From contig OY997661.1 of NCBI GenBank assembly GCA_963921795.1, positions 37,502,820-37,566,819 on the forward strand: 64,000 nt of DNA, read 5' to 3'. This document shows, piece by piece, positions 12,573-24,320 of the stretch (position 1 is its first letter; every line of letters starts with the position of its first letter). The stretch is from Nannobrachium achirus. Lineage: Eukaryota > Chordata > Actinopteri > Myctophiformes > Myctophidae. The notes beneath the pieces are model-generated. The model searched no databases, was not told where the DNA came from, and worked only from the letters and a program-made list of their open reading frames with translations. The translations under genes were made by a program, and so were the position numbers.

Positions 12573-12909
12573 GGCTCTTTTCCACCGGCAGCGATAACGA
12601 TGACGATAACGATTTAAAAAAGTGGGTTTTCAATTGAAGTGGATCGGCAGCATCCACCCAACACCGATAAAGACAACGATAGCCGACAACTACATCGTTA
12701 GGATCAACAACGATGTGGTTAAGATCACAGTGATATGGAACTGGGTCTCTGACAAACAGCTCGAGGTGCGCTCTGAGCGAGCGGCTGTTAATTGGCGCCT
12801 CTTCACATTGATGTCCGATAACTTTATCGGACATCAATGTGAAGGCATAATTATCGCTGTGATATTTTATGGCTATCGTCATCGTTATCGCTGCCGGTGG
12901 AAAAGGGCC
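12573..12909. mobile_element. Hairpin MITE, copy 2
   Basis: Duplicate of 9894-10230. Confidence 0.85.
12802..12843. repeat. Perfect 19-bp stem with 4-nt loop, copy 2
   Basis: Identical to 10123-10164 by duplication. Confidence 0.95.
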
Positions 12910-12920
12910 ATAATGATGTA

Positions 12921-13721
12921 CACACTAAAAACTGCTGGGTAGATTCATCTACCCAAAATCTGAGTAAAAGATGGTTTACCCATTAGCATTATGGGTTATT
13001 ATAATGGTGATTGTATGTATAATGGGTTGTTTTGTACAGCTCATACATAACCCAGCTGCTGAGTAAAATTGTTTTACTCAGTATTGGGTAGTTTTAAACT
13101 TAAGTTGGTCACCTGGAAGCATGCTGGGAAAAGCATTTCTCTAGGTTTTCAGGGATTAATCTAAGCTTTTGGTAGCTAAAAATGCTAAATGTATCATATC
13201 CATGTGTCTGCCTTGGCAAGCTGACTGTCATATGTCAGAATTTCATTTGTCAGTATTTGAGCCAAAACCAGTGAAGAACTCATGATACATTTGGGATTAT
13301 CATGTTGAGCTACTCTAATCTACTCTGATTATAGCTTTTCAACATTGTTGTATATATTTACAATTATGTACCTTTATGTTGATATTGCTATACTTGGAAC
13401 AAATTATCTGAGAAAAAAATCCTGAAACAAATCTTATCTTATATTAATGTCAAATAATATTAGCATGGTCATTTACGATGAGTAAAATATTCTACCCACA
13501 TGTGGGTAAAATATATACTAAATAATAGTGGTTGACCCAGAGCTGAGTAAAAAATTCTACCCAGGATGTGGTAGAATATCTTACTACGGTGCTGGGTAGA
13601 AAGGACCTACCCATTTTTCTGTGTAAGATTTACTACTGTTGGGTAGGTCCAATAGTTACCCAGGGGTGGGTTATAATACAACCCAGATCGGGTTATTTTC
13701 AACCCATCCGTTTTTAGTGTG
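12921..13721. mobile_element. TA-flanked MITE, mariner-like
   Basis: Ends CACACTAAAAAC and GTTTTTAGTGTG are inverted repeats, and a TA dinucleotide lies immediately outside each end, the target duplication of Tc1/mariner elements. The interior (801 bp overall) is a patchwork of gggtaga/ctaccca and gagtaaaa motifs in both orientations. No transposase frame. Confidence 0.8.
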
Positions 13722-13722
13722 T

Positions 13723-13959
13723 ATGTATGTATACAGTATGTATGTATGCATGTATGCATTAGCCCATGCAAACTTTGAGAATAAGACAACTACACTAAAA
13801 TAGTTAAAAAGTGTCCAAAAGAAAGATTCAAGGATTGTGTAAACAGGTGGTAGAAATATTTCTAAAAGCCAGGGTCAACAACACTCTTGCAATGTTATTA
13901 TCTCACAGTCCTGTTGTTCCTGTGCAGCAGAACTTGTATTGTACATAATGATTATCCTA
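13723..13959. other. No gene; anonymous AT-rich DNA
   Basis: Short gtat repeats at 13723-13760, nothing else seen. Confidence 0.4.
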
Positions 13960-14165
13960 ATTATACTGCTCCTACAGATTTTGCCCTAAAATCACGCAAA
14001 TCGCTTCACAGCATGTCTACACTCATGTCATCAAAATGGATCTGTCCCATATAGCGCCACCATCAGGCAGATTTTTACAAACACATATTTGGACACTTCT
14101 CCTACACATTGTTGCCTAAAATCACGCTGCGACCTGACCGTCGCTCATCTCCCGATTAGGGAGTC
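13960..14165 (-). repeat. Hairpin-ended dispersed repeat, fragment
   Basis: Shares attttgccctaaaatcacgc, tagcgccacca and the terminal hairpin pair gcgacc...ggtcgc plus ctcccgattagggag with copies at 30428-31602 and 51231-52026, here in inverse orientation. Confidence 0.7.
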
Positions 14166-15401
14166 TTACTGGTATAATATTGTCTTATTTGTGGCAGGTG
14201 ATCCCACAGGTTCCATTTGGATACTCCTTTCATTGGAGCAGCCAGCAGCAAAAAAATCAGGCATCTTCTCAACAGACTTCACAGACAGTAGGCCTATTTC
14301 CGTATCTAAATGTAAGATATTTTTAACAAACCAAACCGCTTGGAAATCATGTAATTCTGCCTCTCCCACCATTGTAACATTGCTGTCAACTTTGTAATAA
14401 TATATAGGTCTAGACTAGCTCACACTCATAGCCTCTTTCTTGTCTCTTAGCCTGCAGCTAAAAAAAATACAACAATATCCACACAAAGAAATGTCATTTA
14501 GACAAAAGATTAGTTGTCATGAAATCGTTATTGGTCTCAAGAAAACCTGATAATATTTGAAAATCTCAATTGTTGTCTTGATAAACGTGTGCAGGTAGCC
14601 ATGCACTTAACTATGCTGCATGCTCTTTTTTCAAAATGAAAAGCTTCAATTTCAACATGTCAACCAGTCTGAATCATAGCCACGTTAATAATGTTTGTAA
14701 TAAACCAAACCGTTAGTAAATCCGTCAAGATTTCAGAGAGTAACGAGTATTTAAGTGTGCAGATCACTCACCTTACATGCACTCCATTAACAAACACCAG
14801 GTGTTACTATACATTATCTGTGGTTTCTATGAAGCAAATAAACAGAAAAACAAAGATGTGAGTGACCAACAAAGATGAAATGTTGTTGCTCAAATTGGCC
14901 TCAAGGTGCCTCTCTAACACCACGATGGGTTCAGCATCATTATACAGTTGCCAGAACTGATTCAAAACAGGAATATTTGTCACAACACAACCAGACAAAC
15001 TAATTGCAATGGATGTCAACAACACAGAAATATCGACCTAAACCATGGATTACTGGATGTAGTGGAGTCTATTATTAAGTCTATTAACATATTAAAATGA
15101 GCACAAAGAGGAGAGTCTTCTGTGTTGGATGGAGAACAGATCTATATGAGGCGTCTGGCGTTCCGCACTGATCTACAAGCACAACGTGTGGCCATGCAAC
15201 ACATTGTTGTCTTGCAGTTAGAGCTCCACTGTGCAGAGAGGCTCAAAGCCAGCAGCTGTGCCCGGCAGGAGAACTCAGTCATGGAGGAGAAGTACATCAC
15301 ACACTCCATGCTCATCTCTGGCAGCTTGTTTTGTAAATGATCTGTTTTTAACTGCTAGTTTAAAACTTTGTGGAAATACTCACATAAAATAATAATTCTG
15401 A
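14166..15401. other. No supported gene
   Basis: Anonymous sequence. Bases 15106-15145 are the apparent template for the filler at 10413-10452. A variant of the palindromic motif (gatctacaagcacaac) lies at about 15171. Confidence 0.4.
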
Positions 15402-15915
15402 TCTCTCTCTCTCTCTCTCTCTCTATTAGAGCCCGACCGATACATCGGTCAAATCGATACATCGGTCGTTTTGGAGGCATCGGAGGGGCATCGGACATCG
15501 TTGAATTATTCCACCGATGTCAGTTGTTATTTGTTTGTAAGATGTCTGCTGATAAATGAGACAAAACATAGCAGAACCTCCAAATTACAAGAGTCTTATT
15601 ATTGAGCAAGTGATAGAAATTGATAACCTTGATCAAACTCAAAGTTTGACATGAAAAAACAGCAGGAATCTGAGCTCATTTCCCCGAGTGGGGGAATATC
15701 TTCGCCAGGTCAGGTTGGCCTGTAAAATTCATAATAACCAATTGGAATGAAATCTGCTCAAACTGTCAGATATACGGATACAGAACCATATAGGCTATAT
15801 AATGTCTGGTGGAAACCTTGTATGTCTATAAAAGAAAAAAACTTTTGAAACATCAGCATCCGTGAAACATCGGCATCGGTGGACTAGCACTCTCCAAAAT
15901 CGGGCATCGGCCGAA

Positions 15916-15948
<33 letters not shown>
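15402..15948. mobile_element. MITE sitting inside a (TC)n microsatellite
   Basis: TC runs at 15402-15424 and 15919-15948 bracket a 490-bp element whose ends carry inverted agcccgaccgat-like and atcggcc/gggcatcgg phrases. The simplest reading is insertion into a pre-existing TC microsatellite, which then served as the target duplication. Confidence 0.6.
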
Positions 15949-15950
<2 letters not shown>

Positions 15951-17166
15951 GTTTTCATGCACATAAAACAAACCAACCCAGTCCACCCACCTGTACATGA
16001 AAATTAAAGAAATCAAACACAGTCAATTTCCAAAGGCTCTTGTCACATTCTGCAAACTTGTTAAAATACGACGGTGCTTTTAATATTCCAGAAGTCCTCT
16101 TACATGCATTTTGTAAGGAAATGTCACCTAAATGACACGTGAAAACAGCATAGCATCGTTTTCTGTTTAGAACTCAATTGATTCAACATTTCCAGCTTAA
16201 CAAAACAAAGCTTTAGACTGTTCAACTAACTCACAAGAGCAGCTTATTCATCATAGAACAGCGACCTGAAGAGAGTAAACTAAAGATGAAATCAAATCAA
16301 AATCAATCTAAGCGTTCTCCTTTGTGTTCATGTGACCATGGTTGTGACGTAGAACGTATATGTAGGATTAAGGACATTATAGGCTATATTTGCTGCATGA
16401 GGTTCCACTAGACTAAAGTCAGGTAAATGTTGTCAGCAGCTCCAGTCCAGCAAACATCTGCATGTCTCTCACATGTTTGACCTCAATGTGCATCTGCTGG
16501 AACAGAAACATGGACACTGTTTTAGCAGAGCTGAGAGGAAATCCATCGACAGATAATGTTTCCAGGGATCCTGGCACAAATAGCGGCTCATGCAATGCTC
16601 TGGATGCCTAATACACCACCTAGCAGACCCCCGTCAAGGAGAAATCACCCATGGTAGGCTACACTACAGTCTGCTCTAGCTCCTTTCGGAACCACTCGTT
16701 CTGCGGCTATACCGCTCAGAGATGTGGTTCCTGCTCATAGCATGCCCAAATGAGGTTTCTCCAGGGTAGTTTGCCAGGTTATCAACTGCTCTTACCGTCA
16801 CTAAGTGTTGTATCCAAAAAACAATGGTCCTATACCCGTCTCTTGCATCTCTACTTTTTTAGCAGAGAGGGTAATCCAAGCAATTTGTTGAAACAATACT
16901 TTAAACACGCTCGTTTTGTCAGCCAGTTCTGTGTTTTTTTGTCAGTCTGTTGCCATTTCTCGAGTCAAGTGACTGCTTCCGTAACATTTCACTGGGAAAA
17001 CATGGATGGATTCGGGTCATGTAACCTTATGCACGGTGGTGATCGGTTAGACGCTTTCCTATACGTTATGAGATTTCATGACTGATGTCATTAAGTCCCA
17101 TACAGTAAGAGAGCGTGAGGTGTCAGCGTTTCTGTATGCTGTCTGTTTTAGTGTGAACCCCAACTG
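15949..17166. other. No supported gene
   Basis: The frame at 16750-17085 (111 codons) has no domain I recognise. ctcctttcggaacc near 16680 also occurs inverted near 44700. Confidence 0.35.
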
Positions 17167-18509
17167 GGTAGCACTTTACAATAATGACCTGTTATAAATC
17201 ATTTATGAACATTTATAAGCAGTTAATAGATGAGTAATAAACATGAACAAACTGTTTATTGACATTTGTAAATGTTTAACTAAACATTTATAACTGTTTT
17301 AAACATCATTTACACGTTATTAGTAAGGTATTAGTAAGTAGTAAACTAATCATGAATAAACCATTTATATACATTTGTAAATGCTTACTAAATCATTTAT
17401 AACCAATGCTAAAATTCACATAATGTGTAGGTAGGAATGCATTTACAAATGTCTGTTAATGTGTTGTTCATGTTTAATATACGCTTTGTAGATGTTATCA
17501 AGAGCCCTAATGTAAAGTGAAGGCTATTCATTGCGACCGTGAGGTCGCAAGTTACTATACAAACCTCCCCCGGCTGTCTGTCAGTCCCTCCGTCAGTCTG
17601 TCCGTCACGTCACATCACGTCACGTCACGTCACACTTTTGGCCCTACTCTTATCTCCGGCACCGTTTCCCCTATCCATGCCAAACTTGCCAAACTGCTAA
17701 ACATGAACAAACATGGAGGCCACATTAACAGACAGTTGTAAATAATGAATAGTCTTCACTTTACATTAGGGCTCTTGATAACATCTACTAATGATTTATA
17801 GATATTTAAGGAATGTTTTACAAAGCATAACCATGAACAAACAAGGAGGCCACATTAACAGACAGATATAAATAACCAGTAAGGAGATAAGCAACCTCAT
17901 GGTGGCGCTAGAAGAGGGGCATGTGAGAAATCAGGGGTGGAGGTTGTGGTTTGGCAGCCAAGGAGTGTGTGCAAAGTTTGGCATGGATAGGGGCAACGGT
18001 TCCAGAGATAAGAGTAGGGCCAAAAGTGTGGCGTGGCGTGACGTGACGTGACGTGACGTGACGTGACGTGACGTGACGTGACGGACATCCGGTGGAGGTT
18101 TGTATAGTAACTTGCGACCTCACGGTCGCAATGAATAGCCTTCACTTTACATTAGGGCTCTTGATAACATCTACAAAGCGTATATTAAACATGAACAACA
18201 CATGGAGGTCACCTTTACAGACATTTTTAAATGCATTCCTACCGACACATTATGTGAATTTTAGCATTGGTTATAAATGATTTAGTAAGCATTTACAAAT
18301 GTATATAAATGGTGTATTCATGATTAGTTTACTACTTACTAATAATACCTTACTAATTACATGTTAATGATGTTTAAAACAGTTGTAAATGTTTAGTTAA
18401 ACATTTACAAATGTCAATAAACAGTTTGTTCATGTTTATTACTCATCTATAAACTGCTTATAAATGTTTATAAATGATTTATAACAGGTCATTATTGTAA
18501 AGTGCTACC
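17167..18509. mobile_element. 1.34-kb foldback element with long inverted arms
   Basis: Opens GGTAGCACTTTACAATAATG and closes with its inverse. The arms of about 400 bp (17167-17570 and 18093-18509) run in step through ataaatcatttat-type AT-rich sequence to ttgcgaccgtgaggtcgcaa, itself a hairpin. The loop contains more inverted and direct copies of the same material and a piece of the hairpin-ended dispersed repeat (17895-18130, with tggtggcgctagaagagg). The CGTGA runs at 17600-17630 and 18030-18080 are simple repeats. No coding frame is believable. Confidence 0.85.
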
Positions 18510-19059
18510 AATAACTGTTATCTGCATAATAAGTCCAGAGTCACACGTTTTTTCCTGCATGCCATATAGTCTCAGTGTCTTGGTTATTATATTCGCTCGG
18601 TATCACCCTCGTTCATATGTATCCAATCCTTTGTTATGCTGTGATCTGGGAGATCACAGTAGCCTATATAGTGTTAGATTAAACTACTTTCTTTTGCGTG
18701 AATCAAAACAGCATCCCGGTTTCGACAATGGAACAAGGGGGTAGCGCTTGTTTTCGGTGGAGATGACGGAGGCACGCCGGCTTTATATTATAAACACAAT
18801 CTGATCTAGCAATCATGACAAAGACTATTTATTATAATCACTAATTCACTATGAAGTGTCTTTAATTATAATTAAAGTAAAAATTGTCAAACAACAAACA
18901 AGGACAAATTGTTCTGCCCACAACCTTATCAAACCAAAATGCCTAAACTACTGTAAATGTAGGCCTATTATAACTACTAGAAGCTGGGCCGCCCGAAGGG
19001 CAACCTGAAGGGCAACCTGGCCAACTCGGGAACGATGTAAATAGGGAATGAATGCCCCG
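18510..19059. other. No gene seen
   Basis: Anonymous sequence. A short duplicated phrase, gaagggcaacct, lies at 18990-19020. Confidence 0.35.
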
Positions 19060-19250
19060 CCCTTTAATGCAAACCCCATTATACTGTTGTCATAGGACCC
19101 GTTTTGACCATATGGAGATATCTGTATCTGTCTGTCTGTCGGCGTCCATTTTATGTCCATATATGGAGATCACTGCAGATATAGTTCTGGGTCCATTTTA
19201 TGCCCATATATGCCCATATATGGAGATATCTGTTTATGTGCGTCCATTTT
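19060..19250. repeat. CCATATATGG-bearing dispersed repeat, left of the Ngaro insertion
   Basis: Includes ccctttaatgcaaacccc, tcataggacccgttttgacc and two CCATATATGG palindromes. The same unit resumes after the Ngaro element at 24814 and recurs in tandem to 25520. Confidence 0.8.
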
Positions 19251-19409
19251 ATGTAAGTTGCATGCAACGTAAGTTCGGTAGTGGAGACCACCCTTCGCTC
19301 ATCCTAGCCACTCACGTTCCTTACCTAATCATACACACCTGATGGCTCTCAGCCAATCCACACGTAATCACCACAGTATAAATACGCCCCCATTTCGATC
19401 CTCTCACCT
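19251..19409 (+). repeat. Ngaro A1 repeat
   Basis: 159 bp apparently identical to A2 at 24318-24476 (offset 5,067). It contains TATAAATA at 19377-19384 and a CCAAT box (agccaatcc) upstream, so it probably holds the promoter. Confidence 0.85.
19377..19384 (+). promoter_or_regulatory. TATA box of the Ngaro element
   Basis: TATAAATA about 30 bp before the end of A1 and downstream of a CCAAT motif. Promoter use is inferred. Confidence 0.5.
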
Positions 19410-19597
19410 TGTTCTGCTTGGTCGTGAGTACTGCGTTTGTAGATCGGCTATTCCTGCTATTCATTGCTTTCAAGTTCATTCGTCCGGCTGGTTCCGCAGC
19501 CTAATCCAACAGACTGGCTACACTCCTTCCAGGTGCAATGGCAGCCTTCGTTTCCAACCTGCTTTCAACCGTTTGTTCTTAGAGGGTTGTTTAGCCA

Positions 19598-19624
19598 CAC
19601 ACACGCACGCACGTACGCACGCAC

Positions 19625-19696
<72 letters not shown>

Positions 19697-19697
19697 C
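19598..19697. repeat. (CA)n microsatellite inside the Ngaro element
   Basis: Compound CACG/CA run of about 100 bp that accounts for the Thr/His-rich frames here. Confidence 0.95.
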
Positions 19698-19734
19698 TGC
19701 TCTTATCACAAATATTTTGTGATTCTGCTATAGA

Positions 19735-20298
19735 TGCTGACCGCTCTTGCTACTGCTACTACAGCTACATGTAATGCTACTACAGCTAATGCTAACTATC
19801 GACTGCTATATTTAGCTCATGTTACTTATTCTCAAACTGCTACTAACATAACTGCTAATCATTAGGCCTACGGCTAATACTATTTCGATTTAAGCTACTA
19901 CTAAACATGACAATTATACAATGTCAACCTGCTACAGTGGTTAGCAGTTAAGATTGGCAGTGTCACCAGTTGGCTGCCTCAGTGGCACCACTGTAGTGCC
20001 ACTGAGTAAATGTGGTACCACCTTTTGAGGTTAGCCATGAGTCAGCAAAGGTTGCTAAACTGCATTGCTACTACAGCCTCAGCTAATGCAACTTTTACTC
20101 AGTCTGCACATATTATGACTGATTGTAAACATTACAACTACACTACTTAATTTAACTGCTGCTACAAACTTATGCAACAGCTGCTATACATGACTGCCGA
20201 TAATTACAGCTACCGCTATTAAAACGGCTGCTAATTATTAAACATGACAACTAGTGCTACCATGAGCTAATGCAACTTTTACCCAGGCTGCTGCTATC
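19735..20298. repeat. Degenerate GCTANT-rich low-complexity tract
   Basis: Recurrent gctactac, agctaatgc and aactgct words over 560 bp between A1 and the first open frame. Confidence 0.6.
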
Positions 20299-22390
20299 AT
20301 GTCTGCTGCTACCACAAGTCCAGCCACTCACCGGGGGCCAGGCAGACCAGACCCGCATGCCGACAGCGCACTCCATCCCGTCCCGTCATCCCAGACCTGC
20401 CCACCCGGGCCCCACGCTCTGACTCCGCCTCTCGTCCATCCATTTCCGGCTTGCAGTCTTCCACGGCAGGTGCACGTTCGACGGACACAGCGTGTCCTCC
20501 GCCAGACTCCAGACTTCGGATCAGCACAGCGTGCACTCCTCCAATCAGCACAGTGCTCCACCTCCTCCCACCGACAGACACAGCAAGTCCTCCGCCAGTT
20601 GGCGTGCATCTCCATCAAGTACCACACCCGACATGCACAACGTGCACTCCTCCGATCGGCGCCGTGCGCCACCTTCTCCCACCGACGGACACAGCAAGTT
20701 CTCCGCTAGACGCCGTGCGTCTCCATCACCTTCACCCGACTGCTACAGCGTGCCCTCCTCCAGTCACCGCCGTGTGCCAACTCCTCACACGGACAGACAC
20801 ATGCGTCCTCTACCAAATGCCGTCTCCCTCCCCGAAGATTTGGCGCTGTGCGCCTTCCTCTACTCCCAAAGTCAGGCACAGTGTGCCTCCTGCTTCAGAC
20901 GGGTGCAACGCACCCTCACAATGCCACGCCTCTCCTTCCCCTCTTTCTGAGGACCAGCACAGTTCACCGCATCCCATTGATCAGCACCAAGCGCCTTACT
21001 CCCCTCCACCGATTCAGCGCAACAATCTTCCACCCCACATTCCTTCCTCGAGTTGTCCATCTTCTCAGGTTCAGCGCTATCCACCACCACAGGATCATTG
21101 CCATCTACCTTCTAAGGATCAGCGCTATCCACCGCAGGATCAGCGCCATCCACCTTCTCAGGACCAGTACCAACCAGCCAACCTCTCTCATCTTCCAGAT
21201 CGACACTGTTGACCTCCTCCACCTTCATGTCATTTGCCCCTCTACTGGACCGGCGCCGTCCTGCAGCCGATCCTCCCAAGTCTCCTCCCCCTGCCCGACG
21301 CACAAGGCCAGGGAGCAGTTTGGTATGTGCCACCCAACTCCCCATCCTCTCCTCCACCCCAACAATGTCCTACACTTCGTCGCTCCAAGCCAGTTCCCCC
21401 AACTCCTCCTGCACCCCCCCCCCCCCCCCCCCAACAAGCTTTTCACTCAGGTCGTGGCCTAGCCTGTGGAGGCAACCCAGGCCCCTCGTCGCAGTCCGCT
21501 ACAGCAATCTGACCTCTCAATTTGTACTCACAGACAACGCAGGCTCTACCTAACCCTGCAGTCCTCTCTCGGACCGGCACAGGATGCCTCCCCCTCCCTT
21601 CAGGCTCATCATGCCTCCCTCCCTCGACTCGGTGACGGGCGCCTTGGTCCCAGGATCACATGGACCCGTTACCTCCCGGCTTCCACCAAGCAGCCCTCGC
21701 CGCACGCCCATCCATCACCTCCAGGTTATCCCTCAACCAGTTTTCACTCCACGATCGCCTCGTCCCATCACTATCGGGCGACCTCGGTTCAACAACATGT
21801 TTTCCCCTCCCTCCCAGCCTTCCTCGGATCAGCGCCGAGCGCCCTCCTCCTGTCATTGAGTTTCCCTCCCCTCCTCCCTACGACTGGCAAACATGCCTCC
21901 TCCTCCCTACGACTGGCAAAACGTGCCTCCTCCTCCCTACGACTGGCAAACGTGCCTCCTCCTCCCTACGACTGGCAAAACGTGCCTCCTCCTCCCTACG
22001 ACTGGCACGACGTGCCTCCTCCTCCCTCAGAACGATGCAGAGCCTTCAGACCTCCTCCGAGCAGCACTGCGTGCCCCCGATTTCCCCTTCATTCCCTCCC
22101 CCTCAACACTCCCTCCCCCTCAACACTCCCTCCTCTTCCCAGAAAAAGAGCAAAAAAAGAAGAAAGGATGGAGTGTGTCACCCCCCTCCTCTCCTACCTC
22201 CGCCCTAGGCAGCACACCTCCTCCCACTTCATCGGACCGGCACGGTGTGCTCTCATCCGACTGGCCTCCTCTCACAACGGACACAGCATTGTCCTCCTCC
22301 TGAAGCTGTGCGTCTCTCTCCAATCTTCCTCTCAAGAACGGACACAGCGTGTCCTCATGATGCCGTGCGCCTCTCTCCCCTCTTCCTGAG
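20299..22390 (+). pseudogene. Proline-rich first ORF of the Ngaro element (gag position), decayed
   Basis: Open frames overlap in all three phases (20299-20709, 20451-21212, 21466-22389), rich in Pro, Ser, His and Gln. Repeated words such as DQRYPPQDQ and VPPPPYDWQN reflect DNA-level tandem repeats with 29/30-bp periods that shift the frame. Its place upstream of RNase H and recombinase matches the gag-like ORF1 of Ngaro elements. I see no zinc knuckle or esterase motif, so the call rests on position. C homopolymers at 21414-21431, 22477-22497 and 22575-22595 further break it. Confidence 0.45.
21870..22030 (+). repeat. Five-copy 29/30-bp minisatellite
   Basis: Unit ctacgactggcaaaacgtgc plus cctcctcct. 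Alternating 29- and 30-bp spacings mean each unit changes reading frame. Confidence 0.85.
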
Positions 22391-22819
22391 GATCGGCGCC
22401 ATGCGATTCCTCCATCGGATCAGCGCGTCCAGCGCCTCATTCCCCCCAGTCTCCTCCCCCCCACGAATGCACCCATCCAGCCCCCCCCCCCCCCCCCAGC
22501 CTCCATCCACGCCCTCCACTTGAGCTGCAACCGCCCCCCCTCAAGCATTCCACCCAGGTTGTGCCCTCGCCCAACCCCCCCCCCCCCCCCCCCCCGTGCA
22601 GTTCGCACCAGCATCTAAACCGATCCAGTACAGCTCTTCTCTCTGCATTCTGCCTTTTCCAAGTCATCATTGAGCAGTTAACATCCCACGGCCACCCGGG
22701 TCCGTCACTCCCAGTTCATGCTGCAAGTAGCACACACTCCCTCACAAGCTCGCCGGTAGGTGCCCACCGCACCTTGCCCACTTCCACCGTCCCTCTCGAT
22801 AATGCCAAAATAGATCACT

Positions 22820-23310
22820 CCTGCCACACTGACCTCTGCCTCTGGTTACACCTCTCAAATTGGAACGGCATCGCTCTGTTCTACGTCACACTCATCCCCA
22901 AGCCAGAAGGTTATTCACAGACGCAGCCCCTCCATCGGGTTTGGCAGTTACTGCCAGCGTTTCGCTTCAGCTTGGTCACCTGAATTCCCTGCTTTTCACC
23001 CCCCCTTCCGCACACCCATCATCATCATTTTTCCCATAGTCATCGGCATGCTTCTTTGGGGTCACGAGTGGTCCCAGAAAATCAAGCCACAGTAGACATA
23101 ATAAATAAAGGCTGTTCAAACTCGCCTAACATCATGCCCGTCTTCCGCCGTCTCTTTGGACCTCTGTTACTCATTTCATCATCCGTGCAGCACACATACC
23201 CAGTCACAAAAATCTCATTCTCCCTCCCGTCCATCCTTTCAGAGGTTTCGATTGCTCGCTCCAGAACCTCCACCCAACACCAATCCCTCCGTTTTCCAGG
23301 AACCATATTC
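22820..23310 (+). pseudogene. Ngaro pol remnant: RT C-terminus and RNase H
   Basis: DLCLWLHLSNWNG at 22830-22868 matches the end of DIRS/Ngaro reverse transcriptase. The RNase H follows: LFTDAAP (first catalytic Asp) at 22911, then after a frameshift GFGSYCQRFASAWSPEFPAF, and MLLWGHEWS near 23050. In yet another frame NQATVDIINKG and SPNIMPVFRRL appear. In this family the NQATVD box follows a catalytic Asp; here the residue is Glu (PENQATVD). At least three frameshifts are needed to read it through. The RT fingers and palm, including the YxDD box, are not visible, so an internal deletion is likely. Confidence 0.75.
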
Positions 23311-24100
23311 ATCTGAACCCCCAGCTCTATAACCTCCTCATCCAATCTCACCACCACATCCTCCACCTCCGCTCCTCTACGCTGCACACCTACTGCATCA
23401 ACTTTTCTCAGACTAATCGATGGATCTTCAATCCCAGTCACCTCTCACCCCCACGTCTCCATGCTACTTCGAGGTATACAGCGTGGCGAGGTCCAGGTTC
23501 CTCCCAGATGTCACCCACTCACTTCCGACCTACTACTGCTCTAGCTTCAAACACTCCGAGCCAGCTACGTCACTCCACTGATCGCCTCCACCCTGGAGAG
23601 CATGTTCCTGCTGCCTTTTTCGGATTCCTACGATGCTCAGAATTCACATCTTCCTACCCCCAATACGACCCGTCCGTTCACCCACGCCTGACTTCATATT
23701 CCACTCCTCCGAATCACTCACCTCCACTCTAAAACGCAGTAAAGCAGACCAGCTGGGCCGTTCATCCAGCGTCCACCCCTTCAAGATCGACTCACCTCTC
23801 AGTCCATACGACCCATTCTCCGCTACATTACTACGAGGCGCTCTCTCAATGCCACTCCTCAATTGCCACGAGCTCCTGGTTCCACTGACACCTACGTCAG
23901 GTCCTTTCCCTCTCCGGCCTTCCACCTCAGCTATATTCCGGCCACTCCTTCCGTATTGGTGCCGCCATGCCTCACGACTAGGTCTCTCGGACCACCTCAT
24001 ACGTATCCTCGGCCGGTGGTCCTCTCAGGCATACCACAACTACATAAGAACGAACATCCGTGACGTGCACAACACCCACCTTCAACTAGGCCGTCCGTAG
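23310..24100 (+). pseudogene. Ngaro tyrosine recombinase, frameshifted
   Basis: The N-terminal core-binding part is suggested by LHTYCINFSQ and, in another frame, LLRGIQRGEVQ near 23465. The catalytic part shows FFGFLRCSEF (first Arg, near 23620), YSGHSFRIGAA (His-x-x-Arg, 23934-23966) and then, in another frame, GLSDHLIRILGRW and AYHNYIRT with the nucleophile Tyr near 24035. So the R...HxxR...W...Y signature is complete but spread over frames. These enzymes integrate the circular cDNA of DIRS-order elements, replacing a DDE integrase. Confidence 0.8.
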
Positions 24101-24131
24101 CTGCTGCTTCTCTTCAAGCTCCAGGATTTTG

Positions 24132-24320
24132 GGGGCAGCGTTTGGAGCCGAAGCGACCTGCCGCTCCCGAGCTGAGCAACCGTGGTCGTCAGCTCCTAAG
24201 ACTGCTTCCCCACCCTGAGTCTCGCCCTGCCTCGGGCTCCTCATCAACGCACACACATACATCTCACTTTATAAGTCTGTTTAACTCGAGCAGAAGGTGT
24301 GGTTTCTTTCTAGTGAAATG
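24132..24320 (+). repeat. Ngaro B1 repeat
   Basis: Matches B2 (24617-24813) except for a short deletion that removes the AATAAA present in B2 (tttataagtctg against tttatataataaagtctg). Confidence 0.85.

Larger units (their letters stand above)
10461..13086. repeat. Tandem segmental duplication, unit 2
   Basis: Second copy of 7781-10407. It starts with the TRIM primer-binding site and one LTR (10477-10631). Sequence continues without a break past 13086 into the rest of the MITE, so this edge is the ancestral one. Confidence 0.95.

Noticed and set aside
17600..18085. CGTGA/CACGT runs as a CRISPR-like or regulatory array
   Set aside because: Simple 5-bp repeats with no spacers, within a eukaryotic foldback element.
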